This document shows, one piece after another, positions 1-11,794 of a DNA stretch of 64,000 nt; positions within the stretch are counted from its first letter, which is position 1, and each line of letters opens with the position of its first letter. The notes below the pieces were generated by a model. The model searched no databases, was not told the DNA's origin, and was given only the letters and a program-made list of their open reading frames with translations. The stretch spans positions 25,354,930 to 25,418,929 of the forward strand of contig CM055113.1 of assembly GCA_029204225.1 (NCBI GenBank). The letters are read 5' to 3'. The position numbers and the translations under genes are program-made. The DNA is from Diphasiastrum complanatum (Eukaryota > Streptophyta > Lycopodiopsida > Lycopodiales > Lycopodiaceae).

Positions 1-761
1 TCCCAACCAACCCAAAAGCCAACTCAAAATCCATTCCCAAAAGGTAACCCAAAGACAAAGACAAGCCACACATGAAACCCAAGGCATAGTGGTCACCAAA
101 CTGACCAATCGGCATAGCGAGCCCCATGTCGATGACAGGGACCTTTAGGTGCCAGCGACGCAAAAAGGTTGTAGTAAGGGTCCTTCCACTTGGACCAGTC
201 CCGGAGGCGAAACCGAAATGGTAATCATCCCCAGGATCAGGTTTATTATATTTGGAAGAGGTTACATTCATACATAGACTGACCGGTCTCGGGGCCACCA
301 ACACGTGCTGGGCATTGTGCCTGGCTCGTGCTGGTAGAGAGAGCTGAGACCTGGCGACTAGATTCCTGGCACTAGTTGAGCTGCCCAAGTTTCTGTCTGC
401 CGGACTCCCTCTATAGTTCTGTTGTGATTCGACGCACCCCTTCTGTTCTGAAACATAGTGCTTTCTGGTAAAGCACGCTTTTTGGGACTTAGTTTTTATT
501 TTGCTGATTAAGCCTGGCAGAATCAGTCTGGCTCCCGGACATGGCTCCCGGGAGCCGTCCCGGCGGCTGAATCAACTTGCTTTCCTGATTAGGCCATGAC
601 TCAAGCTCCAGAGCGAGCTCATGACTTGTGACTACTTGACTGGCTCACCACAGGTCGGAGGCTCAGTCCTTGACGTTCTAACTTGTTCTGGGACCTTAGA
701 GAGTGTCACCCCTTTGAGTCTTACAGGGCACGCTGGGTGCACCCGAGTCAGCTTTACAACA
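1..761 (-). mobile_element. Diverged LTR related to LTR-A
   Basis: This is a distant relative of the LTR-A repeat. Its right end has the same terminal pattern (GCTTTACAACA, ending at 761). It also shares the AT-rich stretch before a 'gaggttacattcatac' motif near 260-275 and the 'tatagttctgttgtgattcg' stretch near 411-430, which match conserved blocks of the intact LTRs. It abuts an LTR-A leader at 762, so it appears to have inserted into, or recombined with, that element. The left end lies outside the window and no target-site duplication could be tested. Confidence 0.6.
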
Positions 762-1378
762 GACACTCAGGCAAGTTTACTAACAAGTAACAAATACAAG
801 GTCCCCCTTTGAGATGGTCCTACCAACGGACCTTTGCCTGGCCGCGCCCATACAAATCAATCACAGAATCAGCCCACATAGGACACCCCTCCAACTATCC
901 ATGCTTTCACCATTAAGCAGCGCATTGCCTCAGTCACGCCCCACCACTTTTTGGTCGATAGCCCTTATAGCTAAACGATCGGTAGCTATCCTGCACCGAC
1001 AGCTAACCACCTGTGCTTTACACCCGAATTCGAGCAGCATCTCTATATCAATGGTTAACCCGTACAGTTCGAATATGTCCCCCCGCACCCCACAAGGCAC
1101 AGACCGTGCTTACACCAACCTAATGGCAGCACACTACCTCATCTGTCCTACGTGCAGACATCGCCAGGCCCGAACGGCCAGAACTGATCATGCTTACACC
1201 TCAAGGGCAGCACCTTGACTAATCAAGTCCCCCATTCTGCCAACCACCTCGACTGTGGACACACCCGTGCTTACACTGTGGGGAGCACCTTGCACAACAG
1301 TTGTCATGATGAACCCCAAATCGTGGCCATTTCTGTGAGATCCGCATAGCTGACCAGCCAGTCAACTCTGATATCACA
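762..1378 (-). mobile_element. LTR-A internal leader fragment with mutated PBS
   Basis: This is the part of the LTR-A internal region that follows the primer-binding site, read on the minus strand. It is homologous to 4290-4911 and, inverted, to 59076-59700 and 62463-63075. The primer-binding site at about 1365-1377 is mutated (TGATATCA instead of TGATACCA). It continues from the LTR at 1379-2572, so that LTR serves two internal regions, as in a tandem array. The plus-strand open frame at 814-1218 also appears open in part in the other copies. It is antisense to the element and is probably a by-product of recent copying. Confidence 0.7.
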
Positions 1379-2572
1379 TGTAGCGCAGGCATCCCAAAGG
1401 GAACCGAGAACCACGACTTAGCTTCCTAGCCTACAACTCTTGCCATCCAAACCCACTTGATATACAAGCAGCCAACTCACCAACAACGATCACACTCAAC
1501 CAACTTGAAGTTCTGAAAACCAACATTCAGATCCAACCTGGCGCCATGCCAGATCGGGGGTCCCGATGTGGGTGACTTCCCTCCAAGCAAGCCACCCGAC
1601 ATACATCAAACTTAACTAACTCGAAGCTTCGTTACAAACGAGTAACATCTATTCCAAGCAAGCGGTCTGACTTACATCATACTTAACCAACTGAAAGCTT
1701 CGTCACAAGCGCTGGAAGCCAACCTGCGCCACCCAAGACTGGACAACCATAAACAGGTAACTTCCGCCTAAGCAAGCCATCCAACTCAGCCGACAGGTTA
1801 GAGCCCAAGAGCTTAACCCATTCACGTTCATGCAAGGAACACTCACAACCACAAGCCACGACATATATGGAGACAACCAGTTCTTGGACCAAATCATCCC
1901 AATAGCATATCGCTAGCACCACGGACGGAATGGTCCCAACGACATACCGCTGGCATCTCAGGATACAACCCTCAGCTATGTGCCAACTTAAAAATTTTGA
2001 AGCGGCCTTACAATTGGCGCTTTTACCGAACACTGAAACCCAGAAGGTAATCAGAGTCAGTTTGAGGAAAATCCTACTTTATTGATAAATCTGAGAAGGT
2101 TACATTTCAAGTGTGTGACCGACCCTAGTCTCCGGGGAGCTGGCATGCCAAGGCGAGTGCCAAGACAACATTCCAGCAAGGGAGGCTGAGACTTGGTTGC
2201 AGCTCGTCCTGACTCGCAACCCGCACTCCCCTATAGTATTGGTGGGATTCGGCACCCCCTCTCATACCAAGCACTCTACCCAGGCTGGTAAAGCGCGTTT
2301 TTTCTCTCTCTAGAAAGTCATTTTCTCACTCTAGATTTTATTGATCCCCAGGCTTCCTTTAATCATGCCTAGATCGTGTGAGGTGATTGCGCATCGATCT
2401 GAGCTCTCTGGACCTCGCTAGAATCGATCAAAGATTTTCAGCCATAGGAACTTGGCGCCGGCTGGATTCTGGTCACAGTGGCGCTGGGAGCAGCAAGGGC
2501 GATGCTGGCGCTGGGGACAATGCTGGCGCCTGTGACGCCAGAAGTAAAGCTTGTAAAGGCAGCTTTACAACA
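1379..2572 (-). repeat. LTR of LTR-A (downstream copy)
   Basis: A 1194-bp LTR that begins TGTAGCGCAGG and ends CTTTACAACA on the plus strand, so TG...CA on both strands. It contains the GC-rich GGCGCC cluster near 2450-2540 and a TTTATTGAT block near 2077-2086, whose complement holds an AATAAA polyadenylation-type motif in the sense direction. It is the 3' LTR of the element to its right and also the 5' LTR of the leader to its left. Confidence 0.8.
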
Positions 2573-4911
2573 TCCACCCCACCTTTATAAAATCTGATGT
2601 CCTCATCAGATGTCAGATTAAAATAAAGGTGTCTCCCAATTAAAATAATTGTACATTTAAGCTACTTGGCATAGTACTCAATTTACTGGCCACCTTTTTA
2701 TTAACATTGAAGCTGGCACACCACAAGTCGGAGGCTCAACTCTTTGTATTGAAAAATTACTTAGCTTTTAAATATCACTTTGTCGGAGAAAAGCGTATGT
2801 TTTATATCGCTTTCGTTAAACCCGAGAACCTTATTAACTGTTGACAGAGGCCTTTCTATGAAATGTTCACCCTTGTCGCTTCTGACTTCTGACATTGGAA
2901 CACCTTTGAGATCCTGATTTGTCCTTGATGCACTTTCTGTTAAGCTCCCTGAGCTCCAGATTTAATCAATTCGGCACAGGTATCAGGGCTCCCTGAGCCA
3001 AAGGATTTATCGTTTGATTGCCCACTTTATGGTCCACTCCGTGCCTTGTTGCTTCTACACCTTGATTTCTCTCCTTGTCCCAGCCTGATCTTGATACTTT
3101 TTATTTTTGGCTCTTTGAGGTAGGCAAAGTTTGAGTACTCCGCAATGCACCTCTCACTTAGCTTGAAGTAGCTGTCTTTGAATCAATCCAAATGTAACCA
3201 TTGACTTCGTGGAGAGCCAAAGGGTCGCACCAGTTTGATCTGCATACGAACTTTATCTTCAAGTTTGTTTGAAGCACCATGTCCGTCCCGCAACACAAGA
3301 CTTTCACAATTCCATCACTGGTCAGTTGCCTCACAGTCAAAACAAGAAGTGTACATTGAGCTTGGCTTCAAGTAGGTCTCTTTGAATCAGACACATGCAC
3401 CCAAAGTTTGCACTAGTCCGATCTCAACACGAACTGTCCCTTAGCGTCCATTCGAAGTACCAAGTCTCTAATGCAAGACTCAACTTTCACAGTTCCTTCA
3501 TTGATCATCTGCCTTACACGTAACACAAGCTAAGTACTCATATGTTTTCTCATCAGTGTTGGTCCAGAGAAAGCCTATAACAAACTTTCCATTCCGCAAC
3601 AAAAACTTGTCAACTTATTAGGTCCAAAGTTTGCCAGTCTCCTTGTGTGAGTATGGCTAGGTCACCTTGGATTTGCCTCCGTTTTGATCGACTTTCATTC
3701 AAAATTTGGCCCAAGAGAGATGTGTGTGTGGTAGTTTCTCTCTTGCTTATAATATCAGCTGACCGAACTTAGAGTAGAGTTCTTCGGACAAAAAGCCTTT
3801 CCAATACTTTGCTTCCCATCTGCTAGGATTATGGCTCAATCCAACTTGTTGCCAATCCCTGAAGAGGATCCTAGTCTTTCCCCTTTTGAGGAAAAACCCA
3901 ACTGACATTGGATATCACCCATGCTCAGTGAGTTTCAGTTGAAGGTGGCCGTCCCAAAATGAAGACCAACTGCTCCATAGAACATCTCCCCTGAAATTGC
4001 CCTTTCCAACTTTTGACTTTCTGCTTGCCGTCGGTGGGCATTGTCACAAATGAAACTAACCCAAGAAACAGGCTAGCCATCCATCCTTTGCAAACATTGA
4101 GTCGTTTCGTTGCCGTTCACGTGCGAGTACTTGAACTACAAATCCGCCCCACAGATTTCATAGACCTCTTTGTTTGATCGTATCACCTTCAAAAGAAAGG
4201 TTCCTTCTCGATCCATCAGCTCCTTGTATCACAAGCAATCATGCAAACCAGGCAAAGCACGAGTACTAAGACTCACCATGAATACATACAAGCAAGACAC
4301 TCAGACATGTTTACTAACAAGTAATAAAGACAAGGTCCCCCTTTGAGATGGTCCTGCCAACGGACCTTTGCCTGGCCGCACCCATACAAATCGATCATAG
4401 AATCAACCCACATAGGACACCCTCCAACTATCCGTGCTTTCACCATTAAGCAGCACATTGCCTCAGTCATGCCCCACCACTTTTTGGTCGATAGACCTTA
4501 TAGTTAAACGATCGGCAGTTATCCCACACCGGCAGCTAACCACCCGTGCTTTACACCCGAATTGGAGCAGCATCTCTGTATCAATGGTTAACCCGTACAA
4601 TTTGAATATGTCGCCTCGCACCCCACAAGGCACCGACCGTGCTTACACCAACCTAATGGCAGCACACTGCCTCATCTGTCATACGTGCAGACAGTGCCAG
4701 GCCCGAACCGCGAGAACTGACCGTGCTTACACCTCAAGGGCAGCACCCTGACTCATCAAGTCCCCCGTTCTGTCGACCACCCTGACTGTGGACGCACCCA
4801 TGCTTACACTGTGGGCAGCACCTTGCACAACAGTTGTCTTGATGAATCCCAAACTGTGGCCATTTCCATGAGATCCGCATAGCTGATCGGCTAGTCGGCT
4901 TTGATACCACA
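2573..4911 (-). mobile_element. LTR-A internal region (no retroviral genes)
   Basis: The internal region reads from the primer-binding site at about 4909 down to the polypurine tract at 2588. Next to the PBS is the hairpin-rich leader (about 4340-4900). The rest holds degraded coding-like sequence on the minus strand, for example 3158-3340, where stop-free stretches recur in the other copies (see 60370-61150 for the clearer copy). No domain of a retrotransposon polyprotein is recognisable. The coding-like part could be captured host sequence, but I cannot name it. Confidence 0.6.
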
Positions 4912-6100
4912 TGTAGCACAAGCATCTCAAAAGGAGCCGGGAACCACGACTTAGCTTCCCAGCCGTTAACTCTTGCCATCCAAACTCACTTGACATACAA
5001 GCAGCCAACTCGCCAACAACGATCAGACTTAACCAACTTGAAGTTCCAAAAACCAACATTGAGATCCAACCTGGCACCATGCCAGATCAAGGGTCCCATT
5101 GTGGGTGACTTCCCTCCAAGCAAGTCGCCCGACATACATCAAACTTAGCCAACTCGAAGCTTTGTTACAAACAAGTAACATCCATTCCAAGCAAGCGGTC
5201 TGACTTACATCACACTTAATCAACTGAAAGCTTCGTCACGAGTGCTGGAAGCCAACTTGGTGCCACGCCAGACTGGACAGCCATAAATAGGTAACTTCCA
5301 CCCAAGCAAGCCATCCAACTCAGCCGACAGGTTACAGCCTCTTCACCAAGAGCTTAACCCATTCACGTTCATGCAAGGAACACTCAGAACCACAAGCCAT
5401 GATAGATATGGAGACAACCAGTTCCTGGACCAAATCGTCCAGACAACATACTGCTGGAGCCACGGACCGAATGGTCCCGACGGCATACCGCTGGCGTCCC
5501 AGGATACGACCCTCAGCTATGTGCCAACTTAAAAATTTTGAAGCGGCCTTACAACTGGCGCTTTTACCGAACACTGAAACCTTGAAGGTAATCAGAGTCA
5601 ATTTGAGAAAATTCCCACTTTATTGATAAATCTGAGAAGGTTATATTTCAAGTGTGTGACCGACCCTAGTCTCCGGGGAGCTGGCATGCCAAGGCGAGTG
5701 CCAAGACAACATTCCAGCAAGGGAGGCTAACACTTGGTTGGAGCACGCCCTGAGTTGCAACCCGCACTCCCCTATAGGATTGGTGGGATTCAGCACCCCT
5801 CCTCATACCAAGCACTCTACCCAGGCTGGTAAAGCATGTTTTCCGTCATTTTCTCTCTCTAGATTTTATTGATCCCCAAGCTTCCTTTAATCATGCCTAG
5901 ATTGTGTGAGGTGATTGCGCATCGATCTGAGCTCTCTGGACTTCGCTAGAACCGATCAAAGGTTTTCAGCAATAGGAACTTGGCGCCGGCTGGATTCTGG
6001 TCATAGTGGCGCCGAGAGCAGTAGGGGTGCTGCTGGCGCCGAGGACAATGCTGATGCTAGTGGCGCCAAAAGTAAAGCTTGTAAAGGTAGCTTTATAACA
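4912..6100 (-). repeat. LTR of LTR-A (upstream copy)
   Basis: A 1189-bp LTR with TGTAGCACAAG at the left and TTTATAACA at the right. The primer-binding site lies just left of it (about 4897-4909). It resembles 1379-2572 over its full length, with scattered substitutions and an altered GGCGCC cluster (about 5980-6070). It is the 5' LTR of the minus-strand element. Confidence 0.8.
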
Positions 6101-6234
6101 TGTATACTATATTAAATGTAGGAATCAATATGTGAACAAGTCAAGCTACATTGTCGACATCAAATAGAACATATGTTGAATGAGCAAACTAATAAAACTA
6201 CTATTTAACCTGCCATCTGGACATGATATTCACC

Positions 6235-7131
6235 TTATTCAGATCGTTGATTGGGAATATGCCTCCTAGCATACAAGACGGCTGCTAGTTTGTCTCGTCG
6301 TTGTATCCCAGCTGATGTTGGTCTATCTGTGCTCACTCGAATGAAGCTTTCCTCATCTAAAATTTCACTCTCAGAAGAACTATCTTCAGTGTGGTCAATA
6401 TCCTGCATGTGCTCCTCATCATGTTGTACTTGAAAAACCTCTCCGTTGGTAATTCGCAATCTTTGGACTTCATGCAATGCTTCAGAGCTAAAGTTTATGG
6501 CCTCCCTTTGTTGGACATTGCCATGGTTTGTAGACATGTTCATCAACCTCAACTCAGCCTCAGCCTCAGCCACCCATGTCTCATCAAAACTATCTTTGTG
6601 TATGATACATAGATTATGTAGGACGAGGCAGGTTGCAACCATATCGGGGACATATTGCAGCTTCATGTCATTTTGCTAGAGCAAAATTCTCCACCTGGAC
6701 TTTCAACATACCAAATGCTCGCTCAACTGCCATTCTAGTGCTTGATTATGGATAATTCGAATTGTACTCAACAATAGACAAACCGTCCTTATGACCTTTA
6801 AATGGACTTAGCATCCAATCCCTTGGTGGGTAGGCTGCATTCCCAACCAAGCAACCCAACTGAACACCTCTGGCCAATTTTTGATTGCTTGAAGAAAGAC
6901 CAATCGTGCATACTACCTGCCCAACCAACATCAAAATCCAATACTAGACAACGTGTATTCACCACAATTTGCAAAAGAATTGAATGAAACCCTTTTCTAT
7001 TGTAATAGTCTTGTGGATTTTGTGTGGGGCCAATTATGGGGATATGGCTCCCATCTATTGCACCCACAACAAAATGAATACCCTTGATGGCTTCAAACTC
7101 TGATGGATACTGACTCATGCGATTTTTAGAT
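6235..7131 (-). pseudogene. PIF/Harbinger transposase, truncated (left arm)
   Basis: This is the C-terminal two thirds of a DDE-superfamily transposase that cuts and pastes Harbinger elements together with a Myb-like partner. The frames at 6798-7118, 6746-6934 and 6235-6666 hold, in order, GAIDGSHIPI (first catalytic Asp), DVGWAGSMHDWSFF (second Asp), NAAYPPRDWMLSP and an acidic C-terminal tail. A frameshift lies near 6850, between the second Asp and the AAYPPRDW block. Upstream sequence is lost at 7131, where the gene is fused to Copia-1 gag. Two other copies lie at 41989-43151 (minus) and 56639-57741 (plus). It cannot make an active protein. Confidence 0.85.
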
Positions 7132-10100
7132 GGCCATTATGTTTTGAGAGTAAAAGATATTCATAGAGAGCTTGCTTGCATTGGTGATTCCATCAATCAA
7201 AATGAGCTAGTTCAAGTCATTCACAATGAATTGAGAAGTGAATTTGATAACCTTGTCCAATCCTATGCCATTAAGGAGGAGCTACCAAGTTTGGAGGCTC
7301 TCCAAAGTGTGCTAATTTCAGAAGAATCAAGACAAGAATACAAACTCTTGAGGATGGACAAGCTTTCTAAGAAGATCAAGTGCTTTTATTGTGGCAAGAA
7401 AGGTCATTATGCCACCAATTGCTTCAAAAAGAAGAATCAACTCAAGCAAGCCAATATTACCAATGAGAAGGAAAACACTATTGCAAGTGATGGAGAGGGA
7501 TCTCTTATGGTCTCTAGTTTCTCATCTACTCCTTTCAAGAAGGACGGCCTATGGTATATTGATAGTGGAGCCTCTTCACATATGTGTAGCTCCAAGGACT
7601 CTTTCTCTTCTATTGCACCTTATGTTGGAGTTAAAAAATCAATATACATTGCAAATGATTTTGAATGTCCTATTGAAGGCATAGGGAACATTCCCTTGAA
7701 GCTTGCATCCTCTAAAGTTCTTTCTCTCTCTAGAGTTCTTTATGTACCTAAGCTTACCAAGAATCTTATTAGTGTTGGCCAATTGCTTGATAATGGCCTT
7801 GATGTAAAATTCAATGTTGATACTTGCACTATCAAGAAGAATGATGAGATACTTGCATTAGGATCTAGACTTGGTGGCATATATAAACTAGATCCAAATG
7901 AGTATGTGAATGCTTGTAATGTTGCTCTTGTGAACAAGCTATCTATGGAGGAATTATGGCATAGGAGATTGGGACATCCCAACTACAAATCCATGCTCTC
8001 TATAATCAAAGAAGCCAAAGCTATTGGCTTGCCAAAGTCACTCTCCAAGAAGATCAAGCCTTGTGAGTCTTGTGTTATTGCTAAATCTCACAAAAATCCA
8101 TTTACAAGATCTTACTATCAAAAGCAAGCATCCTTTGGAGTTAATCCACTCGGATGTGCATTTCTCATCAACTACAAACAAGGGAGGAGCCACTTGTTTT
8201 GTTACTTTCATTGATGATTACACAAGATTCACTTGGATATATCTTCTTGCTTCTAAATCTATGGTGTTTGATCATTTCTTTATTTTCAAAGCTTATGTAG
8301 AGAAGCAATTCTCATTCAAGATTAAAGCTCTTAGAAGTGATGGAGGTGGTGAATATATCTCCAATAAATTTCAAGTTTTTTGTGAGCTTGAAGGCATTAA
8401 AAGAGAGTTTACTTGTGCCTACTCTCCATCTCAAAATGGAGTGGCCGAGAGAAAGAATAGATCTCTATGTGAATGTGCAAAATCTATGAGAATTGAGGCA
8501 TTTTTGCCCAAAGATTTTTGGGGAGAAGCCATTAATTGTGCAAATTATCTTTGCAATACGCTCCCACATATAGCTCTTGGAGGAAAGTCACCATATGAAA
8601 TCTTATTTTTTAAGAAGCCTAAGGTTGATCACCTTAGAGTTTTTGGATGCTTATGCTTTGTCCACATTCCCTTGGAAACAAGGAAGAAGGAAGATCCTAG
8701 TGCATGCAAAGGGATCATGGTTGGATACTCATCCACCAAGAAGGCCTATAGAGTCTTTATACTCTCTACTTCTCAAGTTATTGAAAGTAGAGATGTTGTC
8801 TTTCATGAAGATCAACACTCATCATTTGAAGAGGCCGAGATCAAGAAATCTATGGATGCATCATCAATTATAGATTTTGAAGACAATCATGATGTGATGG
8901 GGTTGAGATTTGAAGAAGACTCTCCTCGGATTTTTTCACCAAGAAGATCCATGAGAGATAGATCCGAGCCTAAGAGGCTCTCATATGTTGACAAAGGCAA
9001 ACAAGTGGATCTTGATTCCACTAATTATGTTTTTTATGTCTCTCATGAAGAGCCAAAGAATGTACAAGAGGCACTCAACACCAAGGAGTGGTATGATGCC
9101 ATGAAGCAAGAGTATGATGTATTGATCACCAACAATACTTGGGAGCTTGTGGATCCTCCATCCAACAAGCATGTGATTGGTTGCAAGTGGGTATTTCAGA
9201 TCAAGTTCAATCATAATGGCACCATCAACAAGCATAAAGCAAGATTATGTGCCAAAGGATCTGCTCAAATCCATGGTCTTGATTATGAGGAGACCTTTGC
9301 ACCCGTTGCAAAGATGGTGACAATAAGAATTGTTATTTCTCTTGCTTCTTTTTTCAAGTGGAAGGTGTTCCAATTAGATGTATCCAATGCTTTTCTAAAT
9401 GGTTATCTTGAGGAGGAGATCTATATGGAACAACCTCAAGGATTCATCAAGGATAATTCCAAAGTGTGCTTGCTCTTCAAAAGTCTTTATGGACTCAAGC
9501 AAGCACCAAGATCATGGTATTCAAGACTTAACTATTTTCTTATCTCACTAGGATTTACTCTTAGTGACTATGATCCTTCCATGTATCTAAAGTTTGTTGA
9601 TAGCAATATTGTCATTCTTCTAATTTATGTTGATGACATTATTCTTTGTGGAAGTTGTATCAAGCTAGTTGATGAAACCAAGCTAGCACTTGGATGTGAG
9701 TTTAAAATGCAAGATCTAGAAGAGATGCATTACATCCTAGGCCTAGAAATTGATTTTTATGAAAATCATGTCTTTATATGCCAATCTAGATATGCTCACT
9801 CTATGTTGAAAAAATTCCATATGGAAAATTCTAAGAGCATAGATACTCCAATGGAGCAAATTGTAAAAGATCCTAATAAAGGTGATGAAAGATCCTTTGA
9901 GGACATCACACTTTTTAGGAGTCTTGTAGGCTCCTTGATTTGGCTTGCCATTACTAGGCCCGATCTAAGTTTTTGTGTGCACAAATTGAGTCAATTTATG
10001 CAAGATCCTAAGATCCATCATTGGAAGATGGCCAAGAGGATTCTAAGATATGTATCTTCATCTTGTGATTATGGTCTACTCTATAAAAGTGAAGATCTAT

Positions 10101-10609
10101 CCATTATTGGCTACTCGGATTCGGACTTTGCAAGTGACAAGATGGATCGAAAGTCTATTAGTGCATACACTATCTTTCTTGGAGGCAACCTAATATCTTG
10201 GCTTTCCAAAAAGCAAGATACTATATCTCTCTCTTCATGTGAGACCGAGTACAAATCACTCACTTCAACTACCAAAGAAGTGCTTTGGATCAAGAGGTTA
10301 TTAATGGAGCTAAAGTGCATCAAGGAGGATGATCTACCAATGATCAAGTGTGATAACATCTCGGCCCAAGCTCTTGCCAATAATCCCATATTTCATGGAA
10401 GAAGCAAGCACATAGAAGTGGCACACCATTTTGTGGGAGAAAAGCTTATTGGAGGAGAAATCTATTTCGAGCGTGTCAACTTGTCCTCTTGTATTGCCGA
10501 TCTACTCACTAAGCCTTTGAGCAAAAGTGCTTTCATCAAGCATAGATCTAATCTTGGAGTTATATCAAGATCAATGCTCAAATCTTCATAGATAATTTTT
10601 TAGGAGGAG
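7132..10609 (+). pseudogene. Copia-1 polyprotein, 5'-truncated and frameshifted (left arm)
   Basis: This is a Copia-type Gag-Pol missing its 5' LTR, leader and first ~140 Gag residues. Domains in order are the Gag C-terminus, a CCHC zinc knuckle (CFYCGKKGHYATNC), protease (DSGASSHMC), GAG-preintegrase (HRRLGHPNY), integrase, reverse transcriptase (YVDDI) and RNase H (DSDFASD). The order integrase before reverse transcriptase identifies Copia. One extra base near 8114, absent from the right-arm copy, shifts the frame between preintegrase and integrase, giving open frames 7117-8214 and 8024-10591. Apart from that the reading is nearly open, so it is a fairly young copy damaged by the deletion at 7131/7132. 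Confidence 0.9.
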
Positions 10610-11345
10610 TGTGAAGAATTGAAAAAGATTATCTATGTTAGATATAGGGGTCTTATGTTTTTTACATCAAGCATCTAGGTGTAGGATGTTGATAGGAATA
10701 AATTTGGCATAGATGGCAAAGTATGCATTTCCACTTGTAATGCCACTAATGAGCCAAAATAGAGTAAGAGGCTAAACATGTGCCAATTAGAGTGTAGACA
10801 AGTGTAAAGCTTTTGTTTGATGAATTCCAAGAGGTCCAATAGGATTTATAGGTGGAACCTTGTGAGGTCCAATAGGAAATTGAGGTGTGCTTGAATATAG
10901 TCCAATAGAATTAAGAGGTGCATGGATTAATGATCCAATAGGATCAAGAGGTGACAAAATATGGTCCAATCATAGTTAAGCATAGTGGTAGCAGGTGGAC
11001 CTACTAGTATCATTGTACTCCTCATTTTGAATCTAATTGATTTGGTGATTTCATGGATTTTGTGAGTTATTGGATTTCTAGCTTTCTCTCTCTACCCGAG
11101 AGCTCATGATGCATTTTCTCTCTCTACCCGAGGAAAGCAGTTGTTTTTACGTAGACTATTTTTTGAATACTTCCCACACGTGTGAGTGAGAGTTGGAAGT
11201 GATGGAATGCATGTAGTAGTGTGTTTTTGCCATAGGATCTAAGATTGATTTTGAATCTCAATCTAGTCTTGATCTTGGTACATCTACACACCTTAGGAGA
11301 TCACAAGTACATGTTGTGGACAATCCACACGTGTGAAATTCAAAA
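10610..11345 (+). repeat. 3' LTR of Copia-1 (left arm)
   Basis: The LTR begins TGTGAAGAATTG right after a polypurine-like stretch (TTTTTTAGGAGGAG, 10596-10609). It ends near 11345 with GTGTGAAATTCA plus a few bases. It matches the two 737-bp LTRs of the right-arm copy in inverted orientation. The next base returns to Harbinger transposase sequence (GAAGTTCGAC). Confidence 0.85.
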
Positions 11346-11640
11346 ATGAAGTTCGACAAAGCCTTGGACCCGTTCATGCATCCAGGTAGCTCTTTTAGAG
11401 TCTTTTCGACTGGGCATTGAGCAAAATATCTCCAACACTTTGGTATACAATCGTATCCTTTTGGAATGGCTAACAATTCTTACCTTGGAACAAGCCTCAG
11501 CCACATTTAGAAAAAGCCAACACAGCAACAAACATGTCATTTGTCTTCTCCTGGCAACATCCATTATTTTGGAGCTACATGGAACAACATACATCAATTC
11601 AGACATTGAATAGGTAAGCATTGTATGGAAACACTAGTAG
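11346..11640 (-). pseudogene. Harbinger transposase, N-terminal exon (left arm)
   Basis: This is the part of the transposase upstream of the Copia-1 insertion. On the minus strand the frame at 11340-11621 ends ...RVQGFVELH, and the right arm shows that this continues into LPGSYTDKMF, the transposase helix-turn-helix region, when the Copia is ignored. A sequence resembling a splice donor (AAGGTAAGAATTG) lies at about 11475-11487, so an intron may separate two exons. The equivalent right-arm piece is 50300-50579. Confidence 0.65.
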
Positions 11641-11748
11641 TATAGCAGAATGGAAGCACAACCAATACCATTTTGCTAAATTATCTCTCTCTACTTGCAC
11701 ATGAGTTATGTTTCCAAGCACTAATGCACACACACACACGTAACACGT

Positions 11749-11750
<2 letters not shown>

Positions 11751-11788
<38 letters not shown>
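11751..11788. repeat. (CT)n microsatellite inside Harbinger
   Basis: A 38-bp run of CT between the Myb-like gene and the transposase. The right-arm counterpart is a 56-bp GA run at 50126-50181. Confidence 0.95.

Positions 11789-11794
<6 letters not shown>

Larger units (their letters stand above)
1379..6100 (-). mobile_element. LTR-A element, left arm (non-coding LTR retrotransposon)
   Basis: This is a complete 4.7-kb unit with two LTRs (1379-2572 and 4912-6100) around a 2.3-kb internal region. The LTRs have TG...CA ends. A primer-binding site complementary to initiator tRNA-Met lies at about 4897-4909, slightly mutated, and a polypurine tract lies at about 2573-2588 on the minus strand. I see no gag, protease, integrase or reverse transcriptase in any frame, so it fits the class of large retrotransposon derivatives that depend on enzymes from other elements. 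The right end joins Harbinger sequence at 6101, a junction that recurs at 41988/41989 and 57876/57877. Confidence 0.75.

Noticed and set aside
814-1218. 134-residue frame in the LTR-A leader, similar to frames at 4434-4751, 59287-59553 and 62746-63027
   Set aside because: It is antisense to the element and overlaps the hairpin array. Similarity is explained by recent copying and there is no recognisable domain.
2387-2590. Frame beginning MRIDLSSLD..., repeated in seven or more places (5915, 44571, 46408, 57861, 61370, 63534)
   Set aside because: It lies inside LTR-A LTRs, antisense to the element, and spans the GGCGCC cluster. Its recurrence follows from LTR copying. The frame varies with the repeat number and shows no domain.
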